Assembly (NCBI RefSeq): GCF_001562255.1
Contig: NZ_CP014301.1
Coordinates: forward strand, 1,860,001-1,924,000
Direction of reading: 5' to 3'
Length of the DNA stretch: 64,000 bases
Source of the DNA: Bosea sp. PAMC 26642
Lineage (GTDB): Bacteria; Pseudomonadota; Alphaproteobacteria; Rhizobiales; Beijerinckiaceae
Part shown: positions 35,738-44,513 of the stretch, piece after piece
Numbering within the stretch: position 1 is the first letter of the stretch
Layout: the number at the start of each line of letters is the position of its first letter
The notes under the pieces: generated by a model
Database searches by the model: none
What the model saw: the letters and a program-made list of their open reading frames with translations, nothing else
Told to the model about the DNA's origin: nothing
Made by a program: the position numbers and the translations under genes

Positions 35738-36574
35738 ATGACCGTTACAGAACCACAGGGCCCGCTCGCGCGCGCATTTGCTACCGCCGCGTCATGCGGC
35801 TTCGATCCGGGCCGGCCCGGTTTTGCCGTGCGCGTGCCGGGGCAGCCCCTGGTCGTCGATCTGCCGCCGACGCCAGAGGCTGCGCGTCTCCTCCAGGAGC
35901 GCGGCATCTCGATCGCAGGGTCGTCCGGCAAGGCCTGCAGGATCGTGCTCGATGCCGAGCAGCGCCAGCGCTACCAGATCTCGATCGAACTCTTCGGCCA
36001 TGACGACCAGACCATCTGTCTGTTTGCCTCGAGCATTCTGCAGGGACATCTGCGCCTGGAGCATCACGGCCAATGGCTCGTCATCGGCGCGACGCCATGG
36101 CCGCTCCACTTCCAGCGCATCGTCGTCCGGGGCCGCGAGTCGGGCGTGCTACTCGCCGATGGCTGCTCTTCGAACGGTGCGATCCTGACCGTGCATGGCG
36201 ACCGGACCGCGATCGCGCTCGGGCAGGATTGCATGCTATCCCACGAGATCGAGATCGCTGCGTCCGACGAGCACGCGATCATCGGCCTCGACGACCTCGC
36301 CTGGCTGAACCCGCCCAAGAGCGTGGTTATCGGCCCCCACGCCTGGCTTGGCGCCAATTCCTCGGTGCTGAAGGGGGTCACGATCGGCGCCGGTTCGATC
36401 CTGGGCACACGCTCGGTCGCCAGCCGCGACATCCCCCCGCGCAGCGCCGCGGCAGGTATGCCCGCCAGGATCATCCGCGAGAACGTCACCTGGTCGCGCC
36501 ATCTCGCCCCCGACGAGGCGAACCGCAAGGTCGAACGCGACAAGCTGGACGCCTGGCTCGCGCCGCCGGGCTAG
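35738..36574 (+). CDS. Hexapeptide-repeat transferase-like protein
   Basis: 278 aa. The C-terminal half is a left-handed beta-helix of the acyltransferase type: SVVIGPHAWLGANSSVLKGV followed by TIGAGSILGTRSVASRDIPP and AAAGMPARIIRENVTW, the standard ending of maltose-acetyltransferase-type enzymes. The N-terminal 140 residues show no recognised domain. The ATG at 35738 is preferred over the one 13 codons upstream because the extra residues are Arg/Gly-rich and non-conserved in character. Substrate unknown; acetyl or other acyl-CoA transfer to a sugar is typical of the family. Confidence 0.8.
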   Translation: MTVTEPQGPLARAFATAASCGFDPGRPGFAVRVPGQPLVVDLPPTPEAARLLQERGISIAGSSGKACRIVLDAEQRQRYQISIELFGHDDQTICLFASSILQGHLRLEHHGQWLVIGATPWPLHFQRIVVRGRESGVLLADGCSSNGAILTVHGDRTAIALGQDCMLSHEIEIAASDEHAIIGLDDLAWLNPPKSVVIGPHAWLGANSSVLKGVTIGAGSILGTRSVASRDIPPRSAAAGMPARIIRENVTWSRHLAPDEANRKVERDKLDAWLAPPG

Positions 36575-36638
36575 CCGGGCGCGCCGATCCGTGGCAGGCG
36601 ATGGCAGCGGGAACAGTGCCGCACGGAATGGAATCGAG

Positions 36639-37448
36639 ATGTCCGACGATCATCGCAGGCCGGGCGGTCCCAGTCGGGGCGGCAAGCCCCCACGCAACGA
36701 CTGGAGCCGTCGCGACGGCCCGCCGCCGCATCGGCCAGGCGACATCGACGAGGCCGTGCTCTACGGCGTTCATCCGGTCATCGAGGCGCTGCGCAACCCG
36801 AAGCGCCGGCACCGCCGGCTGCTCGCCACCGAGAACGCACTGAAGCGTCTGCAGGAGGAGGTCGGAGATCTCCCTGTCGAGGCGGAACTCGTCCGCCCCT
36901 CCGAGATCGACCGGCTGTTGACGCCCGATTCGGTGCATCAGGGGCTTTATCTCGTCTGCGATCCCCTGCCCTCGCCCGATCTCGACAGCCTGCCCGACGA
37001 CGCGATCGTGCTGGCGCTCGACCAGATCACCGATCCCCACAATGTCGGCGCTATCCTGCGCTCGGCGGCTGCCTTTGCAGCGTCGGCCGTCATCGTCACT
37101 ATCCGGCATTCGCCGGCGGCGACCGGCGTGCTGGCGAAATCGGCCTCGGGCGCGCTGGAACACGTGCCTCTGATTGCCGTGCGCAATCTCGGCGATGCGC
37201 TCGACGACCTCGGCAAGCGCGGCTTTCTGCGCATCGGCTTCGATTCGGACGGCGAGGTGGCATTCGACGACGTCGTGCTGCGCCGCCCGCTCGTCATGGT
37301 GATGGGCGCCGAGGGCAAGGGCCTGCGCCAGCGCACGCGCGATCTCTGCGACCAGGTCGCGCGGCTCGAGGTGCCCGGCACGATCACCAGCCTCAACGTC
37401 TCGAACGCGACCGCGATCGCGCTCTATGCAGCAAGCCGCAGGCCCTAG
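36639..37448 (+). CDS. rlmB: 23S rRNA (guanosine-2'-O-)-methyltransferase RlmB
   Basis: SPOUT-class methyltransferase of the TrmH family, 269 aa, which 2'-O-methylates G2251 of 23S rRNA with S-adenosylmethionine. The substrate-binding domain LYGVHPVIEALRNPKRRHRR is near residues 40-60. The knot motifs are LDQITDPHNVGAILRSAAAF (motif 1), VMVMGAEGKGLRQRTRDLCD (motif 2) and the closing SLNVSNATAIALYAASR (motif 3). The start at 36639 begins MSDDHRRPGG and a low-complexity basic tail typical of alphaproteobacterial members. The stop codon is embedded in a palindrome that may end transcription. Confidence 0.92.
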   Translation: MSDDHRRPGGPSRGGKPPRNDWSRRDGPPPHRPGDIDEAVLYGVHPVIEALRNPKRRHRRLLATENALKRLQEEVGDLPVEAELVRPSEIDRLLTPDSVHQGLYLVCDPLPSPDLDSLPDDAIVLALDQITDPHNVGAILRSAAAFAASAVIVTIRHSPAATGVLAKSASGALEHVPLIAVRNLGDALDDLGKRGFLRIGFDSDGEVAFDDVVLRRPLVMVMGAEGKGLRQRTRDLCDQVARLEVPGTITSLNVSNATAIALYAASRRP

Positions 37449-37493
37449 CATCGGCCCGAAAAGTGGCAACCGGTTTTCGGAAAAGCCGATGCT
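37447..37493. repeat. Palindromic hairpin overlapping the rlmB stop (Rhizobiales-type repeat)
   Basis: AGCATCGGC at 37447 is the inverse of GCCGATGCT at 37485-37493, and the interior CCGAAAAGTGG...CCGGTTTTCGG is itself inverted. Sequences of this kind are, as I recall, common intergenic motifs in Rhizobiales. Here it could end transcription for both convergent genes, rlmB and the minus-strand gene that stops at 37503. Confidence 0.7.
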
Positions 37494-37502
37494 GAAAACT
37501 GA

Positions 37503-38006
37503 TCAGCGCCCGGGCACCGTCAGCAACAGCGCGCCGGTCGGGGCATGGGCGAAGCGGCTGCGGGGCCCCTTTCCGGATTCCGCTCCCGCGATCCTGATCA
37601 CGCGCGACACGGGCCGGTCCCGGCGGCCTTCCAGCCGGATCAGGATGGGATCGGGCGTCGGCGGGTAAGGAATTCCCGTTCGCGCCGGCAGATAGGCGAA
37701 GCTGTTGCGATCGACCGGTTTCTCGGGCTCGGGCTCCGCCTCGCGCAGGATCGCGATCTGCGGCGCGTCGGAAAAGGGCAGCAGCGGTCCGCCGATGAAG
37801 CCGCGCCCATGGAATCGCGCGACGCGACCGGCGCGATGGCCGAAGCCACGGGAGCCCATGGTATTATGGCTGCGGGCGAGCACCGGGCCTGCGGATGGCC
37901 CAGCCGCCATCATCGGAACTCCCGACCGGCCGGCCGCTTCGCTCTCGGCAGGCAAAAGCAGGGCTCCGGCGAGGCCGAGAGCGACAATCGTCAAGCCGCG
38001 CAACAT
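37503..38006 (-). CDS. Exported hypothetical protein
   Basis: 167 aa from the ATG at 38006, which begins a clear Sec signal (MLRGLTIVALGLAGALLLPA, cleavage at ESEAAG). The mature part is Gly/Arg/His-rich near residues 40-75 (SRGFGHRAGRVARFHGRGFI) and then Pro-rich (YPPTPDPILI). No domain recognised; it is probably periplasmic or surface-exposed. A second in-frame ATG at 38027 is possible. It stands alone, convergent with rlmB and divergent from the MFS transporter gene. Confidence 0.65.
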   Translation of the reverse strand: MLRGLTIVALGLAGALLLPAESEAAGRSGVPMMAAGPSAGPVLARSHNTMGSRGFGHRAGRVARFHGRGFIGGPLLPFSDAPQIAILREAEPEPEKPVDRNSFAYLPARTGIPYPPTPDPILIRLEGRRDRPVSRVIRIAGAESGKGPRSRFAHAPTGALLLTVPGR

Positions 38007-38315
38007 CGGCGCATCCTCCACCCGCATCTTGTCAGGCCTCCGGACGCGACTATAGACCCGGTGAACGCAATTCCAAGCGCGGCGATGTCGATGCCTCGCG
38101 CCGCATTCGACATTCGTCTTAAACCGAAAGGTGCAAGACCAAGTGCCTGATTGCGCTGCCAGTCTCGCGCGCGCATTGCATTGCCTCAAGCTGGAACAAT
38201 GAGGCTCGCGTCTCACCCCGGCGATTCGTGGCATCGTGTCTCAAAGAAACCGAGCCGACATCAAACGGGCAGCCTGGATCATCCGGCTGCCGGGCACAAT
38301 CGAGGGGAGTACGCC
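38007..38315. other. Divergent intergenic region
   Basis: 309 bp between the exported hypothetical protein and the MFS transporter gene. It holds a hairpin GGCAGCC...GGCTGCC near 38270-38292 just before the transporter ribosome site (GAGGGGAG). No small gene or repeat family member was recognised; promoters of both genes must lie here. Confidence 0.4.
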
Positions 38316-39992
38316 ATGAGCATGGCAGCTAACGTATCGGGGGCGAAAGTCGCGCCGCGCCCCATGACCAAAGAGGAAAAGCGCGTCATTCTCGCATCCT
38401 CGCTCGGCACCGTGTTCGAGTGGTACGATTTCTACCTCTACGGCTCGCTTGCCGTCATGATCGGCGCGCATTTCTTCTCGGCGTTCGATCCCAATACGCG
38501 CGCCATCTTTGCGCTGCTCGCCTTCGCCGCCGGCTTCCTCGTCCGCCCCTTCGGTGCGCTGTTCTTCGGGCGCCTGGGTGACCTGATCGGCCGCAAATAC
38601 ACCTTCCTCGTGACGATCGTGATCATGGGCGCCTCGACCTTCCTGGTCGGCCTGCTGCCCGGCTACAACAGCATCGGCTGGATCGCGCCGGTTATCCTGA
38701 TCGCGCTGCGCATGTTGCAGGGCCTGGCCCTCGGCGGCGAGTATGGCGGTGCGGCGGTCTATGTCGCAGAGCACGCGCCTCCCGGACGTCGCGGCTTCTA
38801 CACCTCATGGATCCAGACCACGGCGACGCTCGGGCTGCTGCTTTCGCTGATCGTCATCCTGGTCATCCGCGTCAATATGGGCGAGGCCGATTTCGCCGCC
38901 TGGGGCTGGCGCATTCCGTTCCTGCTCTCGATCTTCCTGCTCGCCATCTCGGTCTGGATTCGTCTCCAGATGCAGGAATCCCCGGCCTTCAAGAAGATGA
39001 AGGAAGAGGGCACAGGCTCCAAGGCTCCCCTGACCGAAGCCTTCGGCACCTGGAAGAACGCCAGGATCGCCCTGATCGCGTTGTTCGGCCTGACCATGGG
39101 CCAGGCCGTCGTCTGGTACACCGGACAGTTCTACGCACTGTTCTTCATCCAGAGCATCCTGAAGGTCGATCTCTACTCGGCCAACGTGCTGATCGCCTGG
39201 GCGCTCATCGTCGGCACGGGCGGGTTCATCTTCTTCGGTTCGCTGTCGGACAGGATTGGCCGCAAGCCGATCATCCTCGCCGGCTGCCTGATCGCGGCGC
39301 TGACCTACTTCCCGCTATTTGGCGCCCTGACCAAGGCCGCCAATCCGGGCCTTGCCGCAGCGCATGAGAACGTCAAGGTCCAGGTCGTCGCCGATCCCGC
39401 CACTTGCGGCTCGGTCTTCGATCCGGTCGGCATCCGCACCTTCACCGCACCTTGCGATATCGCCCGTCGCGCGCTCGCCACCCAGGCGATCGTCTATACC
39501 CAGACGCCGGCCCCGGCCGGCACGCCTGCCAAGGTGACGATCAACGGCAAGGATGTCGCCATCGACGCAACCTTCGCCGCGACGATTGCCAGGGAAGCGG
39601 TCGCTGCCGGATATCCCGCTCCCGGCGATGCCCGCATCGTCAAGACCGGCTTCTTCGGCGCGCTCTTCAACGCACAGTCGCTGACGGTCATCGCGATCCT
39701 GACCGTGCTGATCATCTACGTCACGATGGTCTACGGCCCGGTCGCGGCGGCACTCGTCGAACTCTTCCCGACACGTATCCGCTACACCGGCATGTCGCTG
39801 CCCTATCACATCGGCAATGGCTGGTTCGGCGGACTCCTGCCGGCAACCTCCTTCGCGATGGTGGCTGGCACGGGCGACATCTTCTACGGCCTCTGGTACC
39901 CGATCGTCTTCGCGCTCGCGACATTCGTCATCGGACTGCTCTTCGTGCCCGAGACCAAGGATCGCGACATCATGACCTACGAAAACACATGA
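38316..39992 (+). CDS. MFS transporter, metabolite:H+ symporter (MHS) family
   Basis: 558 aa inner-membrane symporter. The N-terminal LGTVFEWYDFYLYGSLA, GRLGDLIGRKYT (cytoplasmic loop 2-3), LRMLQGLALGGEYGGAAVYV and AEHAPPGRRGFYTSWIQT are diagnostic of the ProP/KgtP-type MHS family. Typical members are about 430 aa; this one has an insertion of about 110 residues (340-450) between predicted helices 9 and 10, with Cys364 and Cys380, that should face the periplasm. The start at 38316 follows a GAGGGGAG ribosome site. The substrate (an organic acid, betaine or similar) cannot be told. Confidence 0.9.
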   Translation: MSMAANVSGAKVAPRPMTKEEKRVILASSLGTVFEWYDFYLYGSLAVMIGAHFFSAFDPNTRAIFALLAFAAGFLVRPFGALFFGRLGDLIGRKYTFLVTIVIMGASTFLVGLLPGYNSIGWIAPVILIALRMLQGLALGGEYGGAAVYVAEHAPPGRRGFYTSWIQTTATLGLLLSLIVILVIRVNMGEADFAAWGWRIPFLLSIFLLAISVWIRLQMQESPAFKKMKEEGTGSKAPLTEAFGTWKNARIALIALFGLTMGQAVVWYTGQFYALFFIQSILKVDLYSANVLIAWALIVGTGGFIFFGSLSDRIGRKPIILAGCLIAALTYFPLFGALTKAANPGLAAAHENVKVQVVADPATCGSVFDPVGIRTFTAPCDIARRALATQAIVYTQTPAPAGTPAKVTINGKDVAIDATFAATIAREAVAAGYPAPGDARIVKTGFFGALFNAQSLTVIAILTVLIIYVTMVYGPVAAALVELFPTRIRYTGMSLPYHIGNGWFGGLLPATSFAMVAGTGDIFYGLWYPIVFALATFVIGLLFVPETKDRDIMTYENT

Positions 39993-40015
39993 TCTGATCG
40001 CATGTGACGAAATCA

Positions 40016-40044
40016 GGCCCCGCCTTCGCAGGCGGGGCCTTTTT
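40016..40044 (+). terminator. Rho-independent terminator after the MFS transporter gene
   Basis: Stem GGCCCCGCC / GGCGGGGCC with loop TTCGCA and a following TTTTTC run, 24 bp after the stop codon. Confidence 0.92.
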
Positions 40045-40124
40045 CTTGCCTCGCGCCGGTCGCCGGCCATCGTCGAACTTGCTCTCGACCCTGCGGGCTG
40101 GTAACCGCTGACCCGTCGATATGG

Positions 40125-40199
40125 GCCGGCGTAGCACAGCGGTAGTGCAGCGGTTTTGTAAACCGAAGGTCGGGAGTTCAATCCTCTCCGCCGGCACCA
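40125..40199 (+). tRNA. tRNA-Thr (anticodon TGT)
   Basis: 75 nt including encoded CCA. Acceptor GCCGGCG (40125-40131) pairs with CGCCGGC (40189-40195), discriminator A, CCA. The D-arm GCAC-AGCGGTA-GTGC and the anticodon loop TTTGTAA within CGGT/ACCG give UGU. No integrase or att-like duplication is seen beside it. Confidence 0.95.
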
Positions 40200-40248
40200 T
40201 CTTCGCCGCGATCCGGTGCAGACAGCGTCGCGGCTCTTCAACGACGCT

Positions 40249-41364
40249 CTATCGCATCAGACCTGCCGCTCGCAGCGCGTCTTCGATCACCTTCCCGACC
40301 CCGGCCGCGACGGCATTGGCGGGCGGGCCATCCGCGGAAGCCCTGCCGCCCGGATTGGGGCGCGGAGCCACGATCTTCGGCGTTGGCGTCTCGTGCGCCC
40401 GATCCACCGCACCGGAAATCTCGGGCAGCTGCCAGAAGTCCGCAATATGGCGCGTCGATGACAGTCCAGCGTCGAGCATGAAGGCTCCGGGCGCACCGAT
40501 GCCGTCCCCCGCGCGCAAGGGCGTACCGTGCCCCATGCCGGCGACCTGGAATTCCTCGATTTTGGCAGCCCCCGAAGCGTCGCGCCAGACACGCCGGACA
40601 TGACCGGAGACCGTATCCGTCTCCGTCGGCTTCGGGCCGACCCCATGAACGCCTCGCCATTGCGCGACGACCGCATCCGCATTGACGGGCAACACCGTGG
40701 CATCGCGCGTGCCATGCCAAACGGAGACCGTCGGCCAGGGGCCGTCGTGGTCCGAGGCATCCCTCAAGGCGCTTTGCAGGACTTCGCCTCGGGGCAGACC
40801 GTGGCCGCGCATCCGGTCGAGCGCCTCGGGAACCGAGGCGGCGCAGCCAAAGGGCAGCCCCGCGATGACCGCCCCGCCGGCGAAGACTTCCGGGTAGGTG
40901 GCGAGCATTACCGACGCCATCGCCCCACCGGCCGAGAGGCCCGTGACGAAGACCCGCCGCGCGTCGAGGCGATGGGTCGTGACCATCGTCTCGATCATCT
41001 GGGCGATCGAAAGCGCCTCGCCCGCATCGCGGCGGATGTCGCCGGGGACGAACCAGTTGAAACAGAGGTTGGGGTTGTTCGCCCGCTGCTGCTCCGGATA
41101 GAGCAGCGCAAAGCCGCGCTGGTCGGCCAGCGTCGACCATCCCGAGCCGTGGTCGTATCCCGCCGCCGTCTGGGTGCAGCCATGCAGCACGACGACCAGC
41201 GGCGCACTACGGGGCAAGCCTTCCGGCACATAGCTATGCGCCCTCAGCGCTCCCGGGTTGGTGCCGAAATCCGTGATCTCGGCGAGGCGGGAGGATTGCG
41301 TCGAGGCCCGGCCCATGCCGCGGGCGGCATTCAGGCGAGCGATGGTATCGGCAATGTTGCGCAT
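40249..41364 (-). CDS. PHB depolymerase family esterase (type 1 catalytic domain)
   Basis: Alpha/beta hydrolase, 371 aa. The nucleophile is Ser144 in VTGLSAGGAM; the oxyanion-type LVVVLHGCTQTAAGYDHGSGW (here LVVVLHGCTQTAA then GYDHGSGW) and CFNWFVPGDIRRD are strong family motifs, with the acidic residue in WHGTRDATV and the His in VAGMGHGTPL. The start at 41364 (MRNIADTIARLNAARG) matches the usual N-terminus of this family; the frame stays open much further upstream but without similarity. No clear signal peptide, so it may act inside the cell on short polymers or other esters. The Pro/Ala-rich tail (TPTPKIVAPRPNPGG) is a linker-like end. Confidence 0.85.
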   Translation of the reverse strand: MRNIADTIARLNAARGMGRASTQSSRLAEITDFGTNPGALRAHSYVPEGLPRSAPLVVVLHGCTQTAAGYDHGSGWSTLADQRGFALLYPEQQRANNPNLCFNWFVPGDIRRDAGEALSIAQMIETMVTTHRLDARRVFVTGLSAGGAMASVMLATYPEVFAGGAVIAGLPFGCAASVPEALDRMRGHGLPRGEVLQSALRDASDHDGPWPTVSVWHGTRDATVLPVNADAVVAQWRGVHGVGPKPTETDTVSGHVRRVWRDASGAAKIEEFQVAGMGHGTPLRAGDGIGAPGAFMLDAGLSSTRHIADFWQLPEISGAVDRAHETPTPKIVAPRPNPGGRASADGPPANAVAAGVGKVIEDALRAAGLMR

Positions 41365-41631
41365 TCGAGGGTCCCTGCGGTCGCCGACCAAACCGGCGCC
41401 GACCTGCACCCCCAACCACGAACAATGGCTTTTGTTGCAACGCAGCATAATCGATTTTTTCGACCCGAAAGAGGGTCCGCACTCCGCTCCACCCTGAAAT
41501 TTGAGGTTGTGGCGGTCCGGCATTATCGTCCACAAGCCACACTTGGCGTGCCCAGCCGCTCGGCCGGCCCGCATCTTGCCTGATTCAGACCCCACAGCCA
41601 CGAGGCCGGAAACCTCTCCTTCAAGATGACC

Positions 41632-42054
41632 ATGGAACGATCGCAACACCTCCTGGAACTGGCGCAGCGCTGTGAAACGGCGAGCAAGCCCGATCGCACG
41701 CTCGATGCCGAAATCTACGAGGCGCTCGGTTTCACGGTCCGCCGCAAGCCGACGCATCTCGTCAGCCGGCGTGCTCCCGCCGGCGGCATCTATCAGCAGG
41801 GCGCGCTCTGGAAGGCGCTCGGCACCGTCAGCGCCGATATCGACGTCGCCGTCTCCATACTGAGACAGAAGGCCCCCGAATGGGGCTGGAGCCTGCAATC
41901 GCTCGGCGGCGACAACGGCGCCGCCTTCCAGGCGCTTGTGGCCGAATGCTCGGGCAATGGCGCGCTGGGCTCGCTGGCGCTCTGCGCGGCAATGCTGCGC
42001 GCATTTGCCCGGAGCGAGCCGGTCGAGAACGTGCGGGCTCTTCTGCGCAAGTGA
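41632..42054 (+). CDS. Conserved-looking hypothetical protein
   Basis: 140 aa from the ATG at 41632, with a second in-frame ATG 6 bp upstream. It begins MERSQHLLELAQRCETASKP and contains LDAEIYEALGFTVRRKPTHL and a C-terminal Ala/Leu-rich helix region (LGSLALCAAMLRAFA). The layout resembles small Rhizobiales proteins of unknown function that recur near phage and chromosomal genes. No domain can be named. It is divergent from the PHB-depolymerase-type gene with 267 bp between them. Confidence 0.65.
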   Translation: MERSQHLLELAQRCETASKPDRTLDAEIYEALGFTVRRKPTHLVSRRAPAGGIYQQGALWKALGTVSADIDVAVSILRQKAPEWGWSLQSLGGDNGAAFQALVAECSGNGALGSLALCAAMLRAFARSEPVENVRALLRK

Positions 42055-42187
42055 GGCGATGCAGACCGGGCATCTGGATCACCCCACCCGTTCACGGAAA
42101 GGTGACCCTGCGCAACTCCGGAATGGTTGAAGCGCACGCATGGCCCGCTACGTTGCGCAACGAACGGCCGAGCAAGGCCGAGGGGAG

Positions 42188-43180
42188 ATGATGATGCATA
42201 GTTTTGAACCTTCGCGCCGCGCCATGCTGGCCGGCGCCGGCGCGCTCGCAGCCGCCACTGCCTTCGACCTCAACGCCGGCATCAGCCCGGCCCAAGCGCA
42301 AGGAACTCCCGTGAATCAGGCGCCCGGATTCTACCGCTACAAGATCGGCGACATCACCCTGACCGCCATCAATGACGGCTTTGCCAAGCGGCCGCTCGAA
42401 GGTTTCGTGCGCAACGCCGAACTCGCGGATGTCAAGAAGGCGATGGCGGACGCCTTCCTGCCCGCAGACGCGCTCAACATCAGCTTCACCACGCTCGCGA
42501 TCCAGAGCGGCGGCAAGCTGACCCTGATCGACACCGGCAACGGTGATTCCGGGGCCCCCACCTCCGGCGCCTGGATCAGCAACTTCAAGGCGGCCGGCTT
42601 CGATCCCAAGGACGTCTCCACCGTCGTCTTCAGCCATTTCCACGGCGACCACATCAACGGCTTCCGCCTGAAGGACGGCACCGCCGTCTTCCCGAATGCC
42701 GAGGTCATGGTGCCGGCGGCCGAATGGGCCTTCTGGATGGACGACGCCAAGATGAATGCGGCGCCCGAGGCCATGAAGGGCGCCTTCGCCGGCGTCCGCC
42801 GGGTCTTCGGCCCCGTCGCCAAGGACGTGAAGCAGTTCGAGGCCGGCAAGGAGATTCTGCCGGGCATCACCACGGTCGCGGCGCCCGGCCATACGCCGGG
42901 CCACACCGCCTTCGCGGTCGCCTCGGGCTCGGGCAAGATGATGATCATGTCCGACACCACCAACCACCCGGCTTTGTTCGTACGCAATCCAGACTGGTCG
43001 GCGGTGTTCGACATGGACGGCCCGCAGGCCGCAGCGACCCGCCGCAAGCTGCTCGACATGGTCTCGGCCGACAAGATGCAGGTCGCCTTCTACCACGCCC
43101 CCTTCCCCGCGACGGGCCACATCGCCAAATCCGGCAACGGCTTCGAGATGGTGCCGGTGCAGTGGAGCACGGCGATCTGA
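42188..43180 (+). CDS. Metallo-beta-lactamase-fold hydrolase, Tat-exported
   Basis: 330 aa. The leader SRRAMLAGAGALAAATAFD is a twin-arginine signal. The zinc motif is FSHFHGDHING (HxHxDH), with a third site His in APGHTPGHTAF and a late His in AFYHAPFPATGH. Close relatives are annotated as MBL-fold metallo-hydrolases, including quorum-quenching lactonases and methyl-parathion-hydrolase-like enzymes, but the substrate here is unknown. Three consecutive ATG codons (42188, 42191, 42194) follow AGGGGAG; the third has the best spacing. Confidence 0.88.
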   Translation: MMMHSFEPSRRAMLAGAGALAAATAFDLNAGISPAQAQGTPVNQAPGFYRYKIGDITLTAINDGFAKRPLEGFVRNAELADVKKAMADAFLPADALNISFTTLAIQSGGKLTLIDTGNGDSGAPTSGAWISNFKAAGFDPKDVSTVVFSHFHGDHINGFRLKDGTAVFPNAEVMVPAAEWAFWMDDAKMNAAPEAMKGAFAGVRRVFGPVAKDVKQFEAGKEILPGITTVAAPGHTPGHTAFAVASGSGKMMIMSDTTNHPALFVRNPDWSAVFDMDGPQAAATRRKLLDMVSADKMQVAFYHAPFPATGHIAKSGNGFEMVPVQWSTAI

Positions 43181-43208
43181 GCGTCGCTCGTTCCCAACGA
43201 GACGAGCA

Positions 43209-43232
43209 GGCCGGGGTTCGCCCCGGCCTTTT
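43209..43232 (+). terminator. Rho-independent terminator after the MBL-fold gene
   Basis: Stem GGCCGGGG / CCCCGGCC with loop TTCG and a TTTT tail, 29 bp downstream of the stop codon. Confidence 0.9.
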
Positions 43233-43257
43233 ACGTTCGACAGCCGCATGGCTTTCC

Positions 43258-43622
43258 GAGCCCTCGTCCTGAGAGCTTGGCCCGAAAATGAATTGAACGA
43301 TTTCAGTGTCTTCGCATGACGTTTCACGCCAACGGACCGTCATTCCGGACAAGCCGCTTTAGCAGCGCCGATCCGGAATCCCTGCCGGAACTCTGGTCTT
43401 GAGACGGTCAGGCATGGATTCCGGGTCTCCGCTGCGCTGCGCCCGGAATGACGACCCTCGGACGACAAACACGAAGCCGTTCAAATCACTCAGTTCATTT
43501 CGGGCCGGGTTCTGAGGAGACGCGAAGGCGTCTCGCAGGGTGCTCCAGTTCGCTCGGCCAGCGCCTGCTGAAGCATCCTTCGAGACGCGATCCTTTGGAT
43601 CGCTCCTCAGGATGAGGGCTCT
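43258..43622. repeat. Composite nested inverted repeat (about 365 bp)
   Basis: Three layers of inverted arms: outer GAGCCCTCGTCCTGAG (43258-43273) against CTCAGGATGAGGGCTC ending at 43622; middle GGCCCGAAAATGAATTGAAC against the CTCAGTTCATTTCGGGCC segment at about 43487-43506; inner palindromic element, copy 2. A similar order of layers recurs near 52209-52480. No transposase is encoded. Confidence 0.75.
43338..43454 (-). repeat. Dispersed palindromic element, copy 2 (B-A orientation)
   Basis: Opens CGTCATTCCGGACAAGCCGC and closes CGCCCGGAATGACG, with ATGGATTCCGGGTCTCCGC inside. It is the reverse orientation of copies 1 and 3. It forms the core of the composite repeat. Confidence 0.85.
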
Positions 43623-43730
43623 GGGGTGGAAGAAGCGTAGCTCCCGTTTTTCCTCCTCCCGTCTCGCGGCCTTCACCTGCGACGTGCTAAGCACTTCCGC
43701 CATTGCCTGGCACGCCCGCCTTCAGGACCC

Positions 43731-44507
43731 GTGATGACCGAGCGTTCCCGCGCCATTGCCTTCGTCGCCAGCGAGACGCCCGAGGCACAGGCCGCGCTGG
43801 CGAAGCTCGCCGAACGCTACGGCAATGCCGAACCGGCCAAAGCCGAGGTCGTCGTGGCGCTGGGCGGCGACGGGTTGATGCTGCAGACGCTGCATCGCTT
43901 CCTCGGCACGGCCACGCCGATCTACGGCATGAATCGCGGCTCGGTCGGCTTCCTGATGAACGAGTTCCGCGAGCGGGGCTTAAGCCGCCGGCTCGATGCC
44001 GCCCAGCGCTCCGTCGTCCACCCGCTCTCGATGCGTGCGATCGACAAGGACGGCCGCGAGGTCCATGCGAGAGCAATCAACGAGGTCTCGCTGCTGCGCC
44101 GGTCCTACCAGGCCGCCAAGCTGCGCATCTCCGTCGACGGCCAGGTCCGGCTGACCGAACTCGTCGCCGACGGCGTGCTGCTGGCGACGCCGGCGGGCTC
44201 GACCGCCTACAACCTCTCCGCCAACGGCCCGATCCTGCCGCTCGACGCTCCGCTGCTGGCCCTGACCCCGATCTCCGCCTTCCGCCCCAGGCGCTGGCGC
44301 GGTGCCCTCCTGCCCGACCACGCGCAGGTCACGATCGAGGTGCTGGAATCAGAAAAGCGCCCGGTCAGCGCGGTCGCCGACCACACCCAGATCGAAAACG
44401 TCGTCTCGGTGGCGATCGCGATCGACAGGACGGTGGATCTCGTAATGCTGCACGATCCGGGACACAGCCTCGACGAGCGGATTTTGCGGGAGCAGTTCGG
44501 GTATTGA
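43731..44507 (+). CDS. nadK: NAD kinase
   Basis: Phosphorylates NAD+ to NADP+ using ATP or polyphosphate. 257-258 aa, normal for short alphaproteobacterial forms. The GGDG motif (residues 44-47 from the ATG at 43734) with [12 protein letters not shown], the [12 protein letters not shown] segment, NEVSLLRRS (NE/D motif) and [20 protein letters not shown] are all diagnostic. The start is either GTG 43731 or the adjacent ATG 43734; the AGGAC upstream fits the ATG. The last 40 residues are typical. Confidence 0.95.
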   Translation: MMTERSRAIAFVASETPEAQAALAKLAERYGNAEPAKAEVVVALGGDGLMLQTLHRFLGTATPIYGMNRGSVGFLMNEFRERGLSRRLDAAQRSVVHPLSMRAIDKDGREVHARAINEVSLLRRSYQAAKLRISVDGQVRLTELVADGVLLATPAGSTAYNLSANGPILPLDAPLLALTPISAFRPRRWRGALLPDHAQVTIEVLESEKRPVSAVADHTQIENVVSVAIAIDRTVDLVMLHDPGHSLDERILREQFGY

Positions 44508-44513
44508 GGGGAG

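Larger units (their letters stand above)
43181..43730. other. 550-bp intergenic region filled with nested inverted repeats
   Basis: Between the MBL-fold gene and nadK. In order it holds a terminator (43209-43232), a composite nested palindrome (43258-43622) and about 100 bp leading to nadK. No coding signal is convincing in any frame. Confidence 0.7.

Noticed and set aside
40125..40199. tRNA-Thr as a genomic-island attachment site
   Set aside because: No integrase, no direct repeat of the tRNA 3' end and no shift in gene style beside it.
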